DNA of 19,901 nucleotides, from the NCBI GenBank assembly GCA_900317215.1, contig ONFW01000028.1, positions 1 to 19,901 on the forward strand. The letters are read 5' to 3'. The notes under the pieces are model-generated. The model was not told the DNA's origin and did no database searches. It saw nothing but the letters and a program-made list of their open reading frames with translations. This DNA is from an uncultured Eubacteriales bacterium (GTDB lineage: Bacteria; Bacillota; Clostridia; Oscillospirales; Acutalibacteraceae). This document shows positions 1 through 8,849 of the stretch, piece by piece (position 1 is the first letter of the stretch; every line of letters begins with the position of its first letter). The position numbers were made by a program, and so were the translations under genes.

Positions 1-624
1 ATACCCGAAGAGGGTAAGTGGGTAAACGCAAAGCAGATCAGCGATATTTCGGGTTTTACACACGGTATCGGCTGGTGTGCTCCTCAGCAGGGCGCTTGTA
101 AGCTCTCTCTGAATGTAAAGAACGGCGTTATCGAGGAGGCTCTTGTTGAGACTATCGGCTGTTCGGGCATGACTCATTCTGCAGCTATGGCTGCAGAGAT
201 ACTCCAGGGAAAGACTATCCTTGAGGCTCTTAATACAGACCTTGTCTGTGACGCTATCAACACCGCAATGCGTGAGCTCTTCCTCCAGATAGTATACGGA
301 AGAACACAGAGCGCTTTCTCTGATGACGGTCTTGCTATCGGCGCAGGTCTTGAGGATCTCGGCAAGGGTCTGAGATCTCAGGTCGGCACAATGTATGCCA
401 CCAAGGAAAAGGGCGTTCGCTATCTTGAAATGGCAGAGGGTTATGTAACAGGCATTGCTCTTGACGAAAACAATGAGGTCATCGGCTATCAGTTTGTAAG
501 TCTCGGAAAGATGACTGATTTCATCAAAAAGGGAGACAGCCCGACTGATGCATGGGAAAAAGCCAAGGGTCAGTACGGTCGTGTTGCAGATGCAGTTAAA
601 ATAATCGATCCGAGAAAGGAGTAA
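1..624 (+). CDS. NifU/IscU-like iron-sulfur scaffold protein (5' end missing)
   Basis: The frame is open from base 1 to the TAA at 622-624, giving 207 residues; the true N-terminus lies upstream, so the ATG at 169 is internal. The stretch ETIGCSGMTHSAAMAAEIL (50-68 of the visible part) matches the second-cysteine region of NifU/IscU scaffolds (GC followed by a small-residue helix and then GK). Two more cysteines precede it (WCAPQQGAC, 26 and 33) and one follows (C83). The position where IscU has its third cluster cysteine (near RELFLQIVYGR) has none, so the ligand set differs from IscU. The C-terminal ~100 residues are unlike IscU. The protein probably holds or transfers an Fe-S cluster in the cytoplasm. 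The next gene starts 4 bp later, so the two are surely co-transcribed; Clostridia commonly carry this pair. Family assignment is fairly sure; the biochemical role is inference. Confidence 0.8.
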   Translation: MPEEGKWVNAKQISDISGFTHGIGWCAPQQGACKLSLNVKNGVIEEALVETIGCSGMTHSAAMAAEILQGKTILEALNTDLVCDAINTAMRELFLQIVYGRTQSAFSDDGLAIGAGLEDLGKGLRSQVGTMYATKEKGVRYLEMAEGYVTGIALDENNEVIGYQFVSLGKMTDFIKKGDSPTDAWEKAKGQYGRVADAVKIIDPRKE

Positions 625-628
625 TAAA

Positions 629-1639
629 ATGGCTCTGTTTGAATCATATGAAAGAAGAATAGATCAGATCAACGCCGTACTTGCACAGTATGGTATCTCA
701 TCTATTGAGGAAGCTGAAAAAATCACAAAGGACGCAGGTCTCAATGTATACGATCAGGTCAAGAAGATACAGCCTATCTGCTTTGAGAACGCTTGCTGGG
801 CTTATACAGTAGGCGCAGCTATCGCTATAAAGAAGAACTGCCGCAGGGCTGCCGATGCTGCTGCTGCTATCGGTGAGGGTCTGCAGGCTTTCTGTATCCC
901 CGGCTCGGTTGCAGACCACAGAAAGGTCGGTCTTGGTCACGGCAATCTCGGAAAGATGCTCCTGGAGGAAGAGACAGAGTGCTTCTGCTTCCTCGCAGGT
1001 CATGAGTCATTTGCTGCTGCTGAGGGCGCTATCGGTATTGCTGAAAAGGCAAACAAGGTCCGTCAGAAGCCCCTCAGAGTTATCCTCAACGGTCTCGGCA
1101 AGGACGCTGCTCAGATCATCTCCAGAATAAACGGCTTTACTTTTGTAGAGACAAAGTACGATTATAAGACCGCTGAGCTCAAGGTCGTATATGAAAAGCC
1201 CTTCTCCTCAGGTCTTAGAGCTACAGTAAAGTGCTACGGTGCAGACGACGTTCAGGAAGGCGTTGCTATAATGCACATGGAGAATGTTGGCGTTTCCATT
1301 ACCGGCAACTCCACCAACCCCACAAGATTCCAGCATCCTGTTGCTGCTACCTATAAGAAGGAATGCATTGAGCAGGGCAAGAAGTATTTCTCGGTCGCTT
1401 CCGGCGGCGGCACAGGCAGAACACTGCATCCCGACAATATGGCTGCAGGTCCTGCTTCCTACGGCATGACTGATACCATGGGCCGTATGCACTCTGACGC
1501 TCAGTTTGCAGGCTCCAGCTCAGTTCCTGCACACGTTGAGATGATGGGTCTTATCGGCATGGGCAACAACCCGATGGTCGGCGCAACTGTTGCTGTTGCG
1601 GTTCTTATTGAAGAGGCTGCCAAGGAAGGCAAGTTCTGA
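629..1639 (+). CDS. GGGtGRT family protein
   Basis: This 336-residue protein carries the signature ASGGGTGRTLHPDN (257-270) that names the GGGtGRT family (Pfam PF14057), whose function has not been established to my knowledge. The length is complete for the family. The start has AAAGGAG 7 bases upstream and lies 4 bp after the NifU-like gene. Visible features are eight cysteines (51, 56, 71, 89, 118, 120, 202, 246), a CFC at 118-120, glycine-rich loops around 101-109 and 307-319, and no signal peptide or membrane segment, so it is cytoplasmic. Tight linkage to a scaffold-like protein suggests a role in Fe-S or metal/sulfur chemistry, but that is inference. Codon choice is strongly biased, which hints at high expression. 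A terminator follows the stop within 30 bases. Confidence 0.9.
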   Translation: MALFESYERRIDQINAVLAQYGISSIEEAEKITKDAGLNVYDQVKKIQPICFENACWAYTVGAAIAIKKNCRRAADAAAAIGEGLQAFCIPGSVADHRKVGLGHGNLGKMLLEEETECFCFLAGHESFAAAEGAIGIAEKANKVRQKPLRVILNGLGKDAAQIISRINGFTFVETKYDYKTAELKVVYEKPFSSGLRATVKCYGADDVQEGVAIMHMENVGVSITGNSTNPTRFQHPVAATYKKECIEQGKKYFSVASGGGTGRTLHPDNMAAGPASYGMTDTMGRMHSDAQFAGSSSVPAHVEMMGLIGMGNNPMVGATVAVAVLIEEAAKEGKF

Positions 1640-1662
1640 TAAAAAATCCGAATAATAATAAA

Positions 1663-1708
1663 AACACGGAGCTGTCGTTCACATGCGGCAGTCCCGTGTT
1701 GTTTTTTT
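1663..1708. terminator. Bidirectional rho-independent terminator
   Basis: AACACGG (1663-1669) pairs with CCGTGTT (1694-1700), with further pairing inside (CTGTCG with CGGCAG). A T7 run follows at 1702-1708 on the plus strand. On the minus strand the same stem is followed by a T-rich tract. It can therefore end both the GGGtGRT transcript and the htpG transcript, which converge here. Confidence 0.8.
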
Positions 1709-1720
1709 GCTTTGTGTTGC

Positions 1721-3553
1721 TCAGATAAGCTCCATTACTTCAACGCTTCTTGAAACAAGGCCTTCCATTTCCTCGGCGGTGAGCTTTCTCTGGCTCATGA
1801 GGGCAAGGTCAAAGATATGACGGCAGATAAGCTCTCTTTTATCCTTGTCAAGCTCCTTAAGTTTTTTGACGATGCTGTTTGCCGAATTAACGATGAGCGT
1901 TTCCGAAACATGCTTGACCTCTCCGAACATATTACCGTATATCTTGCTGATGTCGCTCATGCGGCGCTCATATTCGTTGATAGTGAGGATAGCGGGGGTG
2001 TTCTCGGTCTTGAGGTTTTCGGTCTTTATCTCAAGCTGCTCTCTGTTAAGAGCCTCCTTGAAGAAGCCGACAAGCTCCTCGTCGTTTTCCTTTTTATCCT
2101 CGGACTTGAGAGCCTCGCCTACCTCGGAGTCTATTCTTACAAATTTGGTCCCGCTTTCCATGTATTCAAGGAAGGTCACGAAATGGGCGTCAATATTGTG
2201 CTCAAGGATAACCGCATCAAGTCCGTTGTCCTTGAAGAGCCTGATATACTGTCCCTGAACATCGGTGTTAGATACATAATAGACCTTGTCATTCTGCTTT
2301 GGCAGCTCCGAAAAAGTCTTATACTCGCCGTTTATGCTCTTGAACAGGAGGATATCCTTGACTCTCTCATAGAATTTCTCGTCCTTTATGCAGCCGAACT
2401 TGATAAACGGGGAGATGTCGTCCCAATAGCTCTCATAGGACTTGCGCTCATTCTTGAATACGGAGGTGAGCTTGTCTGCGACCTTTTTGGTGATATGCTT
2501 TGATATCTTTGCAACCTCACCGTCATTCTGCAGGAAGGAACGTGAGACATTGAGCGGAAGATCAGGACAATCAATAACACCCTTAAGCAGCATCAGGAAT
2601 TCAGGAACGACCTCCTTGATGTTGTCTGCTATATAGACCTGATTTGCAAAAAGCTTGATCTCGCCGGGCATTACCTGCAGTTTGTCTGTCTGCTTCGGGA
2701 AGTAGAGTATGCCCTTCAGTCTGAACGGATAATCCACATTGAGATGTATCCAGAACAGAGGGAGGTTCATGTCCGTAAAGGTCTCACGGTAGAAGTCCTC
2801 ATATTCCTCTGTCGTGCAGTCCTTCGGAGCCTTGAGCCACAGGGGAGAGATGTTGTTGACAGGCTTTTCCTCAGGCTTTGCTTCTTCATTGCCCTCGGCC
2901 TTGCTGTTCTCCTCCTTCTTTTCTCCGACAGAAGAGAAAAAGATCTCAAAGGGCATGAAATGGCAGTATTTACCGAGTATCTCTCTGAGCTTGAAATCCA
3001 TGAGAAACTCTTTTCCGTCCTCTGATATATGCATGATGATGCTCGTACCGCGCTCTGTTCTTGTACCCTCGGATATCTCGTAAGTATGGCTTCCGTTGCT
3101 CTCCCAATGAACGGGCTTTGCGTCCTTTCTGTATGAAAGAGTTTCTATCTCAACATTCTCGGAAACCATATATGCCGAGTAGAATCCGAGACCGAAATGT
3201 CCGATTATTCCTGCGTCAGCATCGGTCTGATCCTTGTATTTCTCAAGAAACTCCTGAGCGCCCGAAAAGGCTATCTGAGCGATATACTTTTCTACCTCCT
3301 CCTCGGTCATTCCGATACCATTGTCTGAGACGGTTATGGTTTTTGCGTTTTTGTCAAGCACTACGTCGATCCTCGGCTTTACGCCGTCGTCCTCAGCTTC
3401 TCCTATAAGACAAAGACTCTGATATTTCTTCACGGCGTCGCAGGAATTGGCAACGATCTCCCTGATGAATATGTCCTTGTCCGAATAGAGCCACTTTTTG
3501 ATTATCGGAAACAGATTTTCCGAATCGACCTTGATCTGACCTTCTCTTTTCAT
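1721..3553 (-). CDS. htpG: Molecular chaperone HtpG (Hsp90 family)
   Basis: HtpG is the cytosolic ATP-dependent Hsp90 chaperone. At 610 residues it is about full length for a bacterial HtpG. The N-terminal GHKL ATPase domain shows all expected motifs: REIVANSCDA (31-40, with catalytic-type E32 and ATP/Mg-binding N36), SDNGIGM (76-82) and GHFGLGFYSAYMV (118-130), then GTSIIMH near 170. A charged low-complexity linker rich in E and K (about 212-235) separates it from the middle domain, followed by the C-terminal dimerisation domain. GGAGGT sits 8 bases before the ATG, which fixes the start. It lies about 80 bp after ftsK on the same strand; no convincing promoter was seen in that gap, and no CIRCE-type repeat. 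It ends facing the GGGtGRT gene over a shared terminator. Confidence 0.97.
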   Translation of the reverse strand: MKREGQIKVDSENLFPIIKKWLYSDKDIFIREIVANSCDAVKKYQSLCLIGEAEDDGVKPRIDVVLDKNAKTITVSDNGIGMTEEEVEKYIAQIAFSGAQEFLEKYKDQTDADAGIIGHFGLGFYSAYMVSENVEIETLSYRKDAKPVHWESNGSHTYEISEGTRTERGTSIIMHISEDGKEFLMDFKLREILGKYCHFMPFEIFFSSVGEKKEENSKAEGNEEAKPEEKPVNNISPLWLKAPKDCTTEEYEDFYRETFTDMNLPLFWIHLNVDYPFRLKGILYFPKQTDKLQVMPGEIKLFANQVYIADNIKEVVPEFLMLLKGVIDCPDLPLNVSRSFLQNDGEVAKISKHITKKVADKLTSVFKNERKSYESYWDDISPFIKFGCIKDEKFYERVKDILLFKSINGEYKTFSELPKQNDKVYYVSNTDVQGQYIRLFKDNGLDAVILEHNIDAHFVTFLEYMESGTKFVRIDSEVGEALKSEDKKENDEELVGFFKEALNREQLEIKTENLKTENTPAILTINEYERRMSDISKIYGNMFGEVKHVSETLIVNSANSIVKKLKELDKDKRELICRHIFDLALMSQRKLTAEEMEGLVSRSVEVMELI

Positions 3554-3587
3554 TTTTTCTTACCTCCGTATATTAATAATTCTGAAA

Positions 3588-3610
3588 GCTCCCTGCATAT
3601 TGCCGGGAGC
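3588..3610 (-). terminator. Hairpin between ftsK and htpG, weak terminator
   Basis: GCTCCC (3588-3593) pairs with GGGAGC (3605-3610), with one mismatch and two more GC pairs inside. On the minus strand only TTT follows, so as a terminator for ftsK it is weak; it may attenuate rather than end transcription into htpG. Confidence 0.4.
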
Positions 3611-3631
3611 CTTCTATTATGATAAGGCGAT

Positions 3632-6439
3632 TTATTCATTACCAGACTGAGACATGTTTCTTTCAAGCCACTGCTGGTATGTCATAAGCACTTTTCTCGG
3701 TTTTGCTCCCTCATGGGGACCCACTATACCCATTTGCTCCATTTCATCAATAAGTCTGCCCGCTCTTGCATAACCGAGGCGAAGTCTCCTCTGAAGCAGC
3801 GAGGTTGAGGCTTGTCCGGCTTCAACAACGCACTGTATAGCCTGCTCCATCATCGGGTCAAGCTCACCTTCATTGCCCTCAGACTGCTTTCCGCCGTTTT
3901 CGGCTGCTGCATTCTTTTCGATCTCGTCGATCACGTCCTTGTCATATTCTACTGTCTTGTTTTTCTTTATGAACTCTATTATCCGCTCTATTTCATCGTC
4001 ATCTACATAGCAGCCCTGAACTCTGAGGGGCTTTGCAGTGCCGATAGGGGAGTAGAGCATATCGCCCCGCCCGAGAAGCTTTTCAGCGCCCGAGGTATCG
4101 AGAATAGTCCTTGAATCTATCTGGGACTTTACGGCAAAGGCTATTCTGCTGGGAACATTAGCCTTGATAAGTCCTGTGATAACGTCTACCGAGGGTCTTT
4201 GTGTTGCTATGACAAGATGCATTCCCGCTGCACGAGCCATCTGGGCAAGACGGCAGATAGATTCCTCTACCTCGTTTGGCGCCGCCATCATCAGGTCGGC
4301 AAGCTCGTCAATAACTATAACGATGTTGCACATCTTTTCAAGCTTCTGCATTTTCGGTCTTTCTCCGGAGTTTTTAAGCTCAGCCTGAGCCTGTGCAAGC
4401 ATTTCGTCCTCTTCAAAGGTCCTTTCGCTGTCGTCGGTATAGGGCTCCGCTGCTTCGGCGTTCTGTTTGTCTACAAGCCTGTTGTAGCCGTGCATATCCC
4501 TTACGTTGTATTCCGCAAAGGTCTTGTAGCGCTCAAGCATTTCGTTGACAGCCCAGTTCAGCGCGCCCGCAGCCTTGCGCGGGTCGGTAACAACAGGAAC
4601 AAGAAGATGAGGGATCCCGTTGTATACTCCAAGCTCAACTACCTTCGGGTCGATAAGGATCAGCTTGACCTCATCGGGCGAGGATTTATACAGAAGGCTG
4701 ACAAGCATGGAATTGATGCAAACCGATTTACCCGAGCCTGTAGAGCCTGCAATGAGCAGATGAGGCATTTTTGCAAGATCGGCAAGCATTATCCTGCCCG
4801 TGATATCCTTTCCGAGAGCGACAGTCAGCTTGCTCTTTGCGTTCTGGAAATCTGCCGACTCAACAAGACCTCTCATTTTTACAACGGTCACTTTCTTGTT
4901 CGGGACCTCGATGCCGACGGCGTTTTTCCCGGGGATAGGCGCTTCAATACGCACTCCGGTAGCTGCAAGATTCATGGCGATATCGTCCGCAAGGTTTGTG
5001 ATCTTGCTTATCTTGACGCCGGAAGCAGGTTGCAGCTCATATCTTGTTACAGAAGGACCTCTGCAGATATTGATTATGGTAGTTGATACGCCAAAGCTTT
5101 TCAAGGTGTCAACAAGCTTTGAGGCGCTCTGATTCAGCTCATAGGAAACATTTTTTTCCGTTTCATAGGTCTGAGCCTCAAGCAGAGTAAAGGGCGGTTT
5201 GAGATAGCTCTCGGAAGACGAGGATATCCTTCCGAACTCGTGAAGCTCCGCAGGCTTTGATTCCTGCGCGGCAGCAGAAGTAACCTTGGGCTGGGCGGAC
5301 GCATGCTGAACAGGCTTCGGCTGACTGTTCTTTGCGGCAGGCTGTGAAAAAACAGTGCTTATAGCATCGTCATATCTTGTATTCGCCGCAGAGGTATTTT
5401 TGTTGTCGTTTTTAACAAGCTCTCCTATATCCATTGAGCTGTCAGAAAGGATATCGTCAAAGCCGTTCTCTGTATTGACGGCTTCCGGAGCATCTGCAGG
5501 CATTTTCTTTTTCTTTGAAAAATTATCCTGCGGCTCGGGAGCGCTCTCGGGACGGCTTGCCTGAGAAGTATTTTTTTTCGATGAGCTCTCAGGCTCGTAG
5601 ATCGGGGTCTTGTTGATCCTCCTGAACTCGTCCTCCTCAGCCTTTCGCTTGACCTGCTGCAGCTTTTTTTCAACGCCCTTGTTTATGCGTTCCTCGTGCG
5701 CCTTTTGACGGCTCTCGTTTTTTATCCTGTTTTCCTCATCACGCACCCGGCTCTTTATCTCACGGTGCTCGCTTATCCGTTCGCTTACCGGTTCCTTTAT
5801 CCTGTCGAACATATTAATGAAAAGGGCTTCAAAGGACATATACAGGAAGAAGGCGAGGATCAGAATAGCAACAAAGCCTCCTGCCACTGCACCGAGAAGC
5901 TTTGACAGCGGTATCCCGAGCAGAGCGCCGAGTAGTCCTGTTCCGTTGCGGAGAATCCCGTCATTGCCTGCGTTGCCAAGCTCGGAAAAATAATTGCCCA
6001 GCTCCATTCCGGGTGAACTGAAGCAGTATATCACCGTGGAGAGCATAGCTACTGTTCCTGAGAAAAAGAACACCTTCAGCGGGAAACGGTAGGTCGATCT
6101 GTTCCTGAACATCTGATAGCAGCAATAAAGAAGTATCAAGGGTACCATAAAGCCGAGTATCCCGAATATGTATCTGTACCCGTTGTGAAGCCCTCTCCAG
6201 AGGTTCTCTCCCGGCATAAAGTATATTAGTGTAAACAGTATTGACAGGCATAACAGAATGATACCTGTTATCCGTCTTTTTCTGATAATGTAAAGGTCCG
6301 CCTGTTTCTTTGCGGATGCTTTTGCGGCAGAGGAGCTTTTTCCTGCAGGACGTGCTTTTGCCGAGCCTGCGCTTTTTTTCTTTGCTGCACCGGTTGAGGA
6401 GCGTTTTTTTGCTCTGCCCGACGATCTGTTTTCAGCCAT
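3632..6439 (-). CDS. ftsK: DNA translocase FtsK/SpoIIIE
   Basis: This is a membrane-anchored hexameric ATPase that pumps double-stranded DNA through the division or sporulation septum. It has 935 residues. The N-terminus is a Ser/Ala/Lys-rich basic stretch (1-56), followed by about four membrane segments between 57 and 205. A charged, poorly conserved linker follows to about 420. The motor domain has Walker A GSTGSGKS (about 563-571) and Walker [13 protein letters not shown] (about 703-714). A C-terminal winged-helix gamma domain (about 865-935, including [17 protein letters not shown]) is the part that reads KOPS/SRS-type DNA signals in this family. AGGTG before the ATG supports the start. 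In B. subtilis spoIIIE lies near tepA, and the same neighbourhood appears here, so a sporulation role is plausible. Whether it serves vegetative division, sporulation or both cannot be told from sequence. Confidence 0.96.
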   Translation of the reverse strand: MAENRSSGRAKKRSSTGAAKKKSAGSAKARPAGKSSSAAKASAKKQADLYIIRKRRITGIILLCLSILFTLIYFMPGENLWRGLHNGYRYIFGILGFMVPLILLYCCYQMFRNRSTYRFPLKVFFFSGTVAMLSTVIYCFSSPGMELGNYFSELGNAGNDGILRNGTGLLGALLGIPLSKLLGAVAGGFVAILILAFFLYMSFEALFINMFDRIKEPVSERISEHREIKSRVRDEENRIKNESRQKAHEERINKGVEKKLQQVKRKAEEDEFRRINKTPIYEPESSSKKNTSQASRPESAPEPQDNFSKKKKMPADAPEAVNTENGFDDILSDSSMDIGELVKNDNKNTSAANTRYDDAISTVFSQPAAKNSQPKPVQHASAQPKVTSAAAQESKPAELHEFGRISSSSESYLKPPFTLLEAQTYETEKNVSYELNQSASKLVDTLKSFGVSTTIINICRGPSVTRYELQPASGVKISKITNLADDIAMNLAATGVRIEAPIPGKNAVGIEVPNKKVTVVKMRGLVESADFQNAKSKLTVALGKDITGRIMLADLAKMPHLLIAGSTGSGKSVCINSMLVSLLYKSSPDEVKLILIDPKVVELGVYNGIPHLLVPVVTDPRKAAGALNWAVNEMLERYKTFAEYNVRDMHGYNRLVDKQNAEAAEPYTDDSERTFEEDEMLAQAQAELKNSGERPKMQKLEKMCNIVIVIDELADLMMAAPNEVEESICRLAQMARAAGMHLVIATQRPSVDVITGLIKANVPSRIAFAVKSQIDSRTILDTSGAEKLLGRGDMLYSPIGTAKPLRVQGCYVDDDEIERIIEFIKKNKTVEYDKDVIDEIEKNAAAENGGKQSEGNEGELDPMMEQAIQCVVEAGQASTSLLQRRLRLGYARAGRLIDEMEQMGIVGPHEGAKPRKVLMTYQQWLERNMSQSGNE

Positions 6440-6468
6440 TTTGGTTTCACCTCGAGATATTTACGGTC

Positions 6469-6499
6469 GGACAAGCCCCCTGCATGAGGGGGCTTATCC
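6469..6499 (-). terminator. Strong hairpin between uppP and ftsK
   Basis: A 12-bp stem (6469-6480 with 6488-6499, one G-T wobble) with a 7-base loop lies 20 bases beyond the uppP stop. No real T-run follows on the minus strand, so termination efficiency is uncertain. It could act as a partial terminator or an mRNA processing or stability element. Confidence 0.55.
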
Positions 6500-6518
6500 T
6501 TTAGCAATGTTCTGTAAT

Positions 6519-7460
6519 TTAAAATGTCAGCGCCTGCTGAGTAAACAGGTTTGTTCCTGATGATAGCTCAATAATGCTTATAAGAAGAATGATGAGCCCG
6601 ACAGCAGCGGTATAAAGAATAAAAATGTACATCCGGCTTGTTTTAAGGAGCCATTTGAAAAGCTTGATAGCCAAAAAGCCGACTACGGCCGAGAATATCA
6701 TTCCTACAAGCACATAGAAGAAATTAATGTCCTTGGTGACGTTATCTGAGGAAAACAGAACGTCCTTTAATTCCAGCAGAGCAGCGGCAAGAATTGCCGG
6801 CGTTCCGAGAAGAAACGAATAGTCAAACGCTGTGTTTTTGTTTATCCCTCTTAGCTGGCTGGCTGCAAGAGTAGAGCCTGAGCGTGACAGACCCGGCAAT
6901 ACTGCGGCAGCGCACTGAGTAAAGCCGACTATGACCGCATCAGAGGGTCTGTATCTTCTTCTGAGCCTTCTCATTTTTTTTCCGTTGACAAGAACAACAG
7001 GAGGCTTCTTTTTTCCGCTGAAGAAAAGCAGCATGCTTGTTGCGAGGAGCGAAAGTCCTACAATAAAGAAATAGCCGTCGAGCGAGAATTTATCCGCAAG
7101 ATCCTTGATCTTCATTCCTGTTCCCGGAATGGGCAAAAACAGAGCAAAGAGGGGAAGAAGACCCACCACTATCATCAGGGCGAGATTTTCCTCACCTGAT
7201 AATTCACTGTATTTGAATTGTCTCTTTATGACCTTTTTTATAACGCTGATAAGGGAAGAAAAGAGCTTGATGATAAGCTTGATATAAACAGCCGTTACGG
7301 CGGCAAGCGTGCCGATATGAAGCATAACACCGAAGAAAAGATTATTCTCGGTTATGCCCGATATATGCTGATATATAGCCAGATGTCCGCTGCTTGAAAC
7401 AGGAAGGAATTCAGTCAGCCCCTGAATCACACCCTGAAAGATAGCGTCAAATAGATTCAT
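6519..7460 (-). CDS. uppP: Undecaprenyl-diphosphatase UppP (BacA)
   Basis: UppP is an integral membrane enzyme that dephosphorylates undecaprenyl diphosphate, recycling the lipid carrier for cell-wall synthesis and giving bacitracin resistance when abundant. The two family signatures are present: QGLTEFLPVSSSGHL (13-27, containing the Q/E-xxx-E motif and H26) and PGLSRSGSTLAA near residue 190, the phosphate-binding PGxSRS loop. About eight hydrophobic segments are visible. At 313 residues it is longer than the usual ~270, because of hydrophilic loops around 90-120 and a basic KKMRRLRRRYR stretch near 160-170. The ribosome site is a modest GGGGGT. It follows the tepA stop by 46 bp on the same strand. 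Confidence 0.96.
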   Translation of the reverse strand: MNLFDAIFQGVIQGLTEFLPVSSSGHLAIYQHISGITENNLFFGVMLHIGTLAAVTAVYIKLIIKLFSSLISVIKKVIKRQFKYSELSGEENLALMIVVGLLPLFALFLPIPGTGMKIKDLADKFSLDGYFFIVGLSLLATSMLLFFSGKKKPPVVLVNGKKMRRLRRRYRPSDAVIVGFTQCAAAVLPGLSRSGSTLAASQLRGINKNTAFDYSFLLGTPAILAAALLELKDVLFSSDNVTKDINFFYVLVGMIFSAVVGFLAIKLFKWLLKTSRMYIFILYTAAVGLIILLISIIELSSGTNLFTQQALTF

Positions 7461-7506
7461 ATATGTACCCCCGATCTTGTTGCGGCAGAGCCTGTCTGCC
7501 GTATTA

Positions 7507-8265
7507 TCATTTCCTTTTTCCTTTTGCAGAGCGGCTTTTGCCGATCATTTTATATAAAGCCGTAACAGCGTCGTTCAGGCTGCCGATGCCGTTTATCAGC
7601 CCTTCCTTTACGGCAGCCTCGCCGTCAAGTATGGTGCCTATATCCATAATAAGCTCATCGGTATTTGAGGCCAGCTTATTATATCTGTCTGAGGTTATTT
7701 TTGAATGAGCGGTAACAAAATCCGTTATTCTCCGCTGCATTCTCTGAAAGTATTCAAAAGCCTGCGGAACTCCCAGCATCAGTCCGTTCATTCTTACGGG
7801 GTGGATCGTCATTGTTGCCGAGCGTGCTATAAAGGATCTTTTAGCGGCAACCGCAATAGGTACCCCGATAGAATGTCCTCCTCCGAGAACCAGCGAAACC
7901 ACAGGCTTTTTCATTCCCGCCATTAGCTCTGCTATGGCGAGCCCTGCCTCAACATCACCGCCGACGGTATTCAGAATGACTAAAAGACCGTCTATCTCTG
8001 AACTTTGTTCTGCGGCAATGAGCTGAGGTATGATATGCTCATATTTTGTGGTCTTGTTTCTGGGGGAGAGAATAAAGTGTCCTTCGATCTGACCTATGAT
8101 CGTCATGCACTGAATTACAAACTCTCCGTTGTCGGAGATGATAGAGCCTGTTTCTATCACTCTTTCAGCCTGCTGCCCCGGGAGTAGCTGTTCCTCGCGG
8201 CTGGCGGTGTTTTCCTCCTCCGGACTGCAGGGAATAGTCTCTTTTTCCGTCAGTATCCTGCCCAT
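7507..8265 (-). CDS. tepA: ClpP-like protease TepA (translocation-enhancing protein family)
   Basis: This 252-residue member of the ClpP/crotonase fold matches TepA (YmfB), a ClpP-related cytoplasmic protein linked in B. subtilis to protein export; in vivo substrates are poorly known. The oxyanion strip NTVGGDVEAGLAIAE (99-113) is followed by the nucleophile motif GGGHSIGVPIAVA (128-140; candidate Ser132) and the histidine motif MTIHPVRM (152-159; His155). An acidic D-I-G-T-I-L-D-G-E-A segment near 208-217 can supply the acid. The frame stays open to an ATG at 8328, but GGAGGAA lies exactly before the ATG at 8265, and the extra 21 residues look like untranslated leader. Its position upstream of uppP and ftsK/spoIIIE echoes the tepA-spoIIIE order of Bacilli. 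Confidence 0.88.
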   Translation of the reverse strand: MGRILTEKETIPCSPEEENTASREEQLLPGQQAERVIETGSIISDNGEFVIQCMTIIGQIEGHFILSPRNKTTKYEHIIPQLIAAEQSSEIDGLLVILNTVGGDVEAGLAIAELMAGMKKPVVSLVLGGGHSIGVPIAVAAKRSFIARSATMTIHPVRMNGLMLGVPQAFEYFQRMQRRITDFVTAHSKITSDRYNKLASNTDELIMDIGTILDGEAAVKEGLINGIGSLNDAVTALYKMIGKSRSAKGKRK

Positions 8266-8270
8266 GCTTA

Positions 8271-8277
8271 TTCCTCC
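8271..8277 (-). promoter_or_regulatory. Ribosome binding site fixing the tepA start
   Basis: The minus-strand sequence GGAGGAA lies 5-7 bases before the ATG at 8265 and inside the longer open frame that begins at 8328. It is the reason for choosing the 252-residue product. Confidence 0.8.
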
Positions 8278-8358
8278 GTAACAAACTGTATCAATAATAT
8301 CATTTGCGCTCAGGAGGAAATAATACATATTATATTATATTGCTGCTTTTCAGGATTA

Positions 8359-8748
8359 TTACAGTCTGAGTTTTTTACGGATCACACTGCACACCTTTGC
8401 GACAGGGATCGTCAGAAGCCCCCAGAGCAGACTGTACAAGGGGCATATCTGACCGCAGAAATTAAAGCGGCGGTCAGAATAATCCCAGACATTAAGCTTG
8501 AGACAATGATTGAACAGAAAGCCGGATATGAATTCAAAGAATGTTATTACTGCGCTGCCGATACAGCACCTCAGCGTCATCGAGCAGGATACGGTTTTTA
8601 TCATTATCCTGTACAAGGCTGCAAAGCAGGTGCCTCCGGTAATAATCATTGACCAATGCGTATGACCTCTCCAGAGTACCTCAATGGCGCCGTAGGCAGA
8701 ACCGCCGATAGCAAACAGAACAGCAAAGCAGTTAAGTCTTTTTTTCAT
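8359..8748 (-). CDS. PF06541-type small membrane protein (putative ABC transporter permease family)
   Basis: This 129-residue protein has about four hydrophobic segments (roughly 5-22, 27-46, 55-77 and 100-122). The second half carries the family pattern FFEFISGFLFNHCLKLNVWD (about 70-89), followed by YS, FN, CGQICPLYSLLWG; the E-x-x-x-G, WDYS and FN..G.IC residues are what I recognise from Pfam PF06541 (sometimes labelled CmpB-like permease). No ATPase or solute-binding partner is nearby, and the true function of the family is unknown. AGGGTGAG 6-9 bases before the ATG serves as ribosome site and lies inside a possible hairpin (8749-8776). The gene sits 93 bp before tepA. Confidence 0.75.
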   Translation of the reverse strand: MKKRLNCFAVLFAIGGSAYGAIEVLWRGHTHWSMIITGGTCFAALYRIMIKTVSCSMTLRCCIGSAVITFFEFISGFLFNHCLKLNVWDYSDRRFNFCGQICPLYSLLWGLLTIPVAKVCSVIRKKLRL

Positions 8749-8776
8749 GCAAACTCACCCTGAGGTTAGTGTTTGC
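8749..8776 (-). promoter_or_regulatory. Possible start-site hairpin before the PF06541 gene
   Basis: On the minus strand GCAAAC and GTTTGC (8771-8776 and 8749-8754) pair around an internal loop, then ACC with GGT, with the loop TCAG. The base of the stem abuts the ATG and the purine-rich ribosome site lies within it. It could hide the site, or be a protein-binding dyad, or be chance. Confidence 0.3.
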
Positions 8777-8794
8777 AAAAATGCTGATTTTAAA

Positions 8795-8837
8795 CAAGCA
8801 GCAGGGGGCACCGTCAAAATGTGCCAAAAGCTGCTTG
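8795..8837 (-). terminator. Terminator after the SGNH hydrolase gene
   Basis: CAAGCAGC (8795-8802) pairs with GCTGCTTG (8830-8837), and inside it GGCAC (8807-8811) pairs with GTGCC (8821-8825). On the minus strand the stem is followed by TTTAAAAT. The T-run is short, so termination may be partial. Confidence 0.55.
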
Positions 8838-8849
8838 CGCCTGTGTATG

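Noticed and set aside
1817..2503. 228-codon plus-strand frame inside htpG
   Set aside because: It is antisense to conserved HtpG sequence, and its leucine-rich pattern is what antisense of charged codons produces.
4199..5086. Long plus-strand frame (295 codons) inside ftsK
   Set aside because: It lies antisense to the conserved FtsK motor domain, shows no recognisable motif and has no ribosome site; it is a shadow frame.
8266..8328. 21-residue N-terminal extension of TepA from the ATG at 8328
   Set aside because: The strong GGAGGAA lies inside this stretch directly before the ATG at 8265, and the extension does not resemble TepA.
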